61,557 nucleotides of DNA from Bordetella parapertussis (lineage in GTDB: Bacteria; Pseudomonadota; Gammaproteobacteria; Burkholderiales; Burkholderiaceae_C): NCBI GenBank assembly GCA_945870575.1, contig CAMBSK010000016.1, positions 1-61,557 of the forward strand, in the 5' to 3' direction. The position numbers and the translations under genes are program-made. Below are positions 60,980-61,557 of this stretch, one piece after another. The stretch's first letter is position 1, and each line of letters starts with the position of its first letter. The notes beneath the pieces are model-generated. The model saw only the letters and a program-made list of their open reading frames with translations. It ran no database searches and was not told the DNA's origin.

Positions 60980-61557
60980 TTATCGCTTGCCTGTTTGCGC
61001 AGCCGCTAAAGTATTTTTTCGTATGCTGCGAATCAAACCCATGTGCACTTCAAACAAGCCCGCGCCGGTGTGTGCGACCTTGTCACCGACCGCTGCATGA
61101 AGACGCTTGAGCGCATGAAATGGCACGGAGGGCGCCAAATGGTGTTCTGCGTGGTAAGGCATTTCCCAGTAAAAATAATGCAGAATTCCGGACACTTTGG
61201 TGGTGCGGGTGTTGCGCAGCAAATCAGGGGAATCTTCGGTGCCGGTGTGTTCAGACATGCGCAGAAACCGCAACAGTATTTCGCCGGTTATCCTGGGTCC
61301 TATGATCAAAACCAGCGGCGCCCAAGGATCCAACATATAAGCAGCTGCAAACATTAAAACGTAACCTGCCATCACCACACGGAATTCTCGTATCACGGCG
61401 GGAATTTTAAGCGGCGCAATACAGCTTAAGTCGGAGGCGTCAAATTTTCCCTGGCAACCGCGCCAGTGGTAGTCCACCACCATCTTCCAGAATTTATAAC
61501 CGAACATCTCCAATACATACATCAACAGCGAGCGCGACAAAGGTACACGGTCAGGAT
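60980..61557 (-). CDS. Fatty acid desaturase/hydroxylase family protein, N-terminus cut by window edge
   Basis: The C-terminal 192 codons of a membrane di-iron enzyme; the reading frame runs to the window end without a start. One or two membrane helices are visible (VVMAGYVLMFAAAYML and WAPLVLIIGPRITGEILL). The Fe-binding His boxes include SEHTG and the third box MPYHAEHHLAPSVPFHAL (HxxHH). The first boxes would lie outside. The family desaturates or hydroxylates acyl chains, carotenoids or related lipids. With the PRISE and EthD-like genes it forms one operon. Confidence 0.85.
   Translation of the reverse strand, partial: PDRVPLSRSLLMYVLEMFGYKFWKMVVDYHWRGCQGKFDASDLSCIAPLKIPAVIREFRVVMAGYVLMFAAAYMLDPWAPLVLIIGPRITGEILLRFLRMSEHTGTEDSPDLLRNTRTTKVSGILHYFYWEMPYHAEHHLAPSVPFHALKRLHAAVGDKVAHTGAGLFEVHMGLIRSIRKNTLAAAQTGKR

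Noticed and set aside
1..61557. CRISPR arrays, tRNA or rRNA genes, complete insertion sequences, prophage
   Set aside because: No regularly spaced repeats, cloverleaf-like sequences, transposase motifs or phage structural genes were seen in any frame.

Overview
The window looks like a chromosomal segment of a betaproteobacterium of the order Burkholderiales, probably Comamonadaceae or a close relative. The evidence is a Bug-type (tripartite tricarboxylate transporter) binding protein, a phasin with a PhbF-like operator, an RpoD with a long Lys/Ala/Pro-rich N-terminus, a self-sufficient CYP116B-like P450, and a wrecked CorA of a type I associate with Comamonadaceae. The DNA is moderately GC-rich, densely coding and organised in overlapping operons. 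I see no rRNA, tRNA, CRISPR array, complete IS element or prophage.

Layout. 1-2335: a cut-off antitoxin with a perfect palindromic operator, an aldo/keto reductase and an AraC regulator. 2521-13748: one long + strand operon of a cyclase/hydrolase, a complete Dpp/Opp-type ABC importer, a two-subunit indolepyruvate oxidoreductase and a dienelactone hydrolase fused to an NTF2-like domain, which reads as an uptake-and-degradation island. 13865-14898: a Xre/RES toxin-antitoxin pair. 14895-22832: a minus-strand housekeeping block (SDR, ggt, dnaG, rpoD, DMT transporter) in which ggt lies directly upstream of dnaG. 22944-24567: a patatin-like lipoprotein and a phasin. 24781-28752: a 1323-residue surface protein that joins a TpsA-type secretion domain to a TpsB-type outer-membrane barrel. 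28967-37036: a tight operon (HDAC-like hydrolase, thioesterase, nitroreductase, pncB, cation antiporter, 2-hydroxyacid dehydrogenase, rmuC, MFS).

37116-49640 mixes working genes (ahpC-ahpF, queC, an SDR-amidase-HisD-like set, a Bax-inhibitor-1 operon, nhaR-like) with decayed ones: CorA, an SDR tail, a LysR tail and a TerC gene with two internal deletions. Three short genes appear to hide here: a 56-residue membrane protein, a 50-residue CxxC protein in frame with the HisD-like gene, and a 34-residue signal-peptide ORF. 49986-54614 holds a DUF2062 protein and a LysR-divergent operon of a glutathione transferase, two tandem CmcJ/NvfI-type putative Fe/2-oxoglutarate enzymes and a double cupin. 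54698-61557 holds an orphan betaine-type binding protein, a Bug protein, the P450 fusion, and a convergent operon of a PRISE-like reductase, an EthD-like protein and a fatty acid desaturase cut by the window end.

The two most unusual objects are the single-chain TpsA/TpsB hybrid without visible POTRA domains and the GST/CmcJ/CmcJ/cupin operon.
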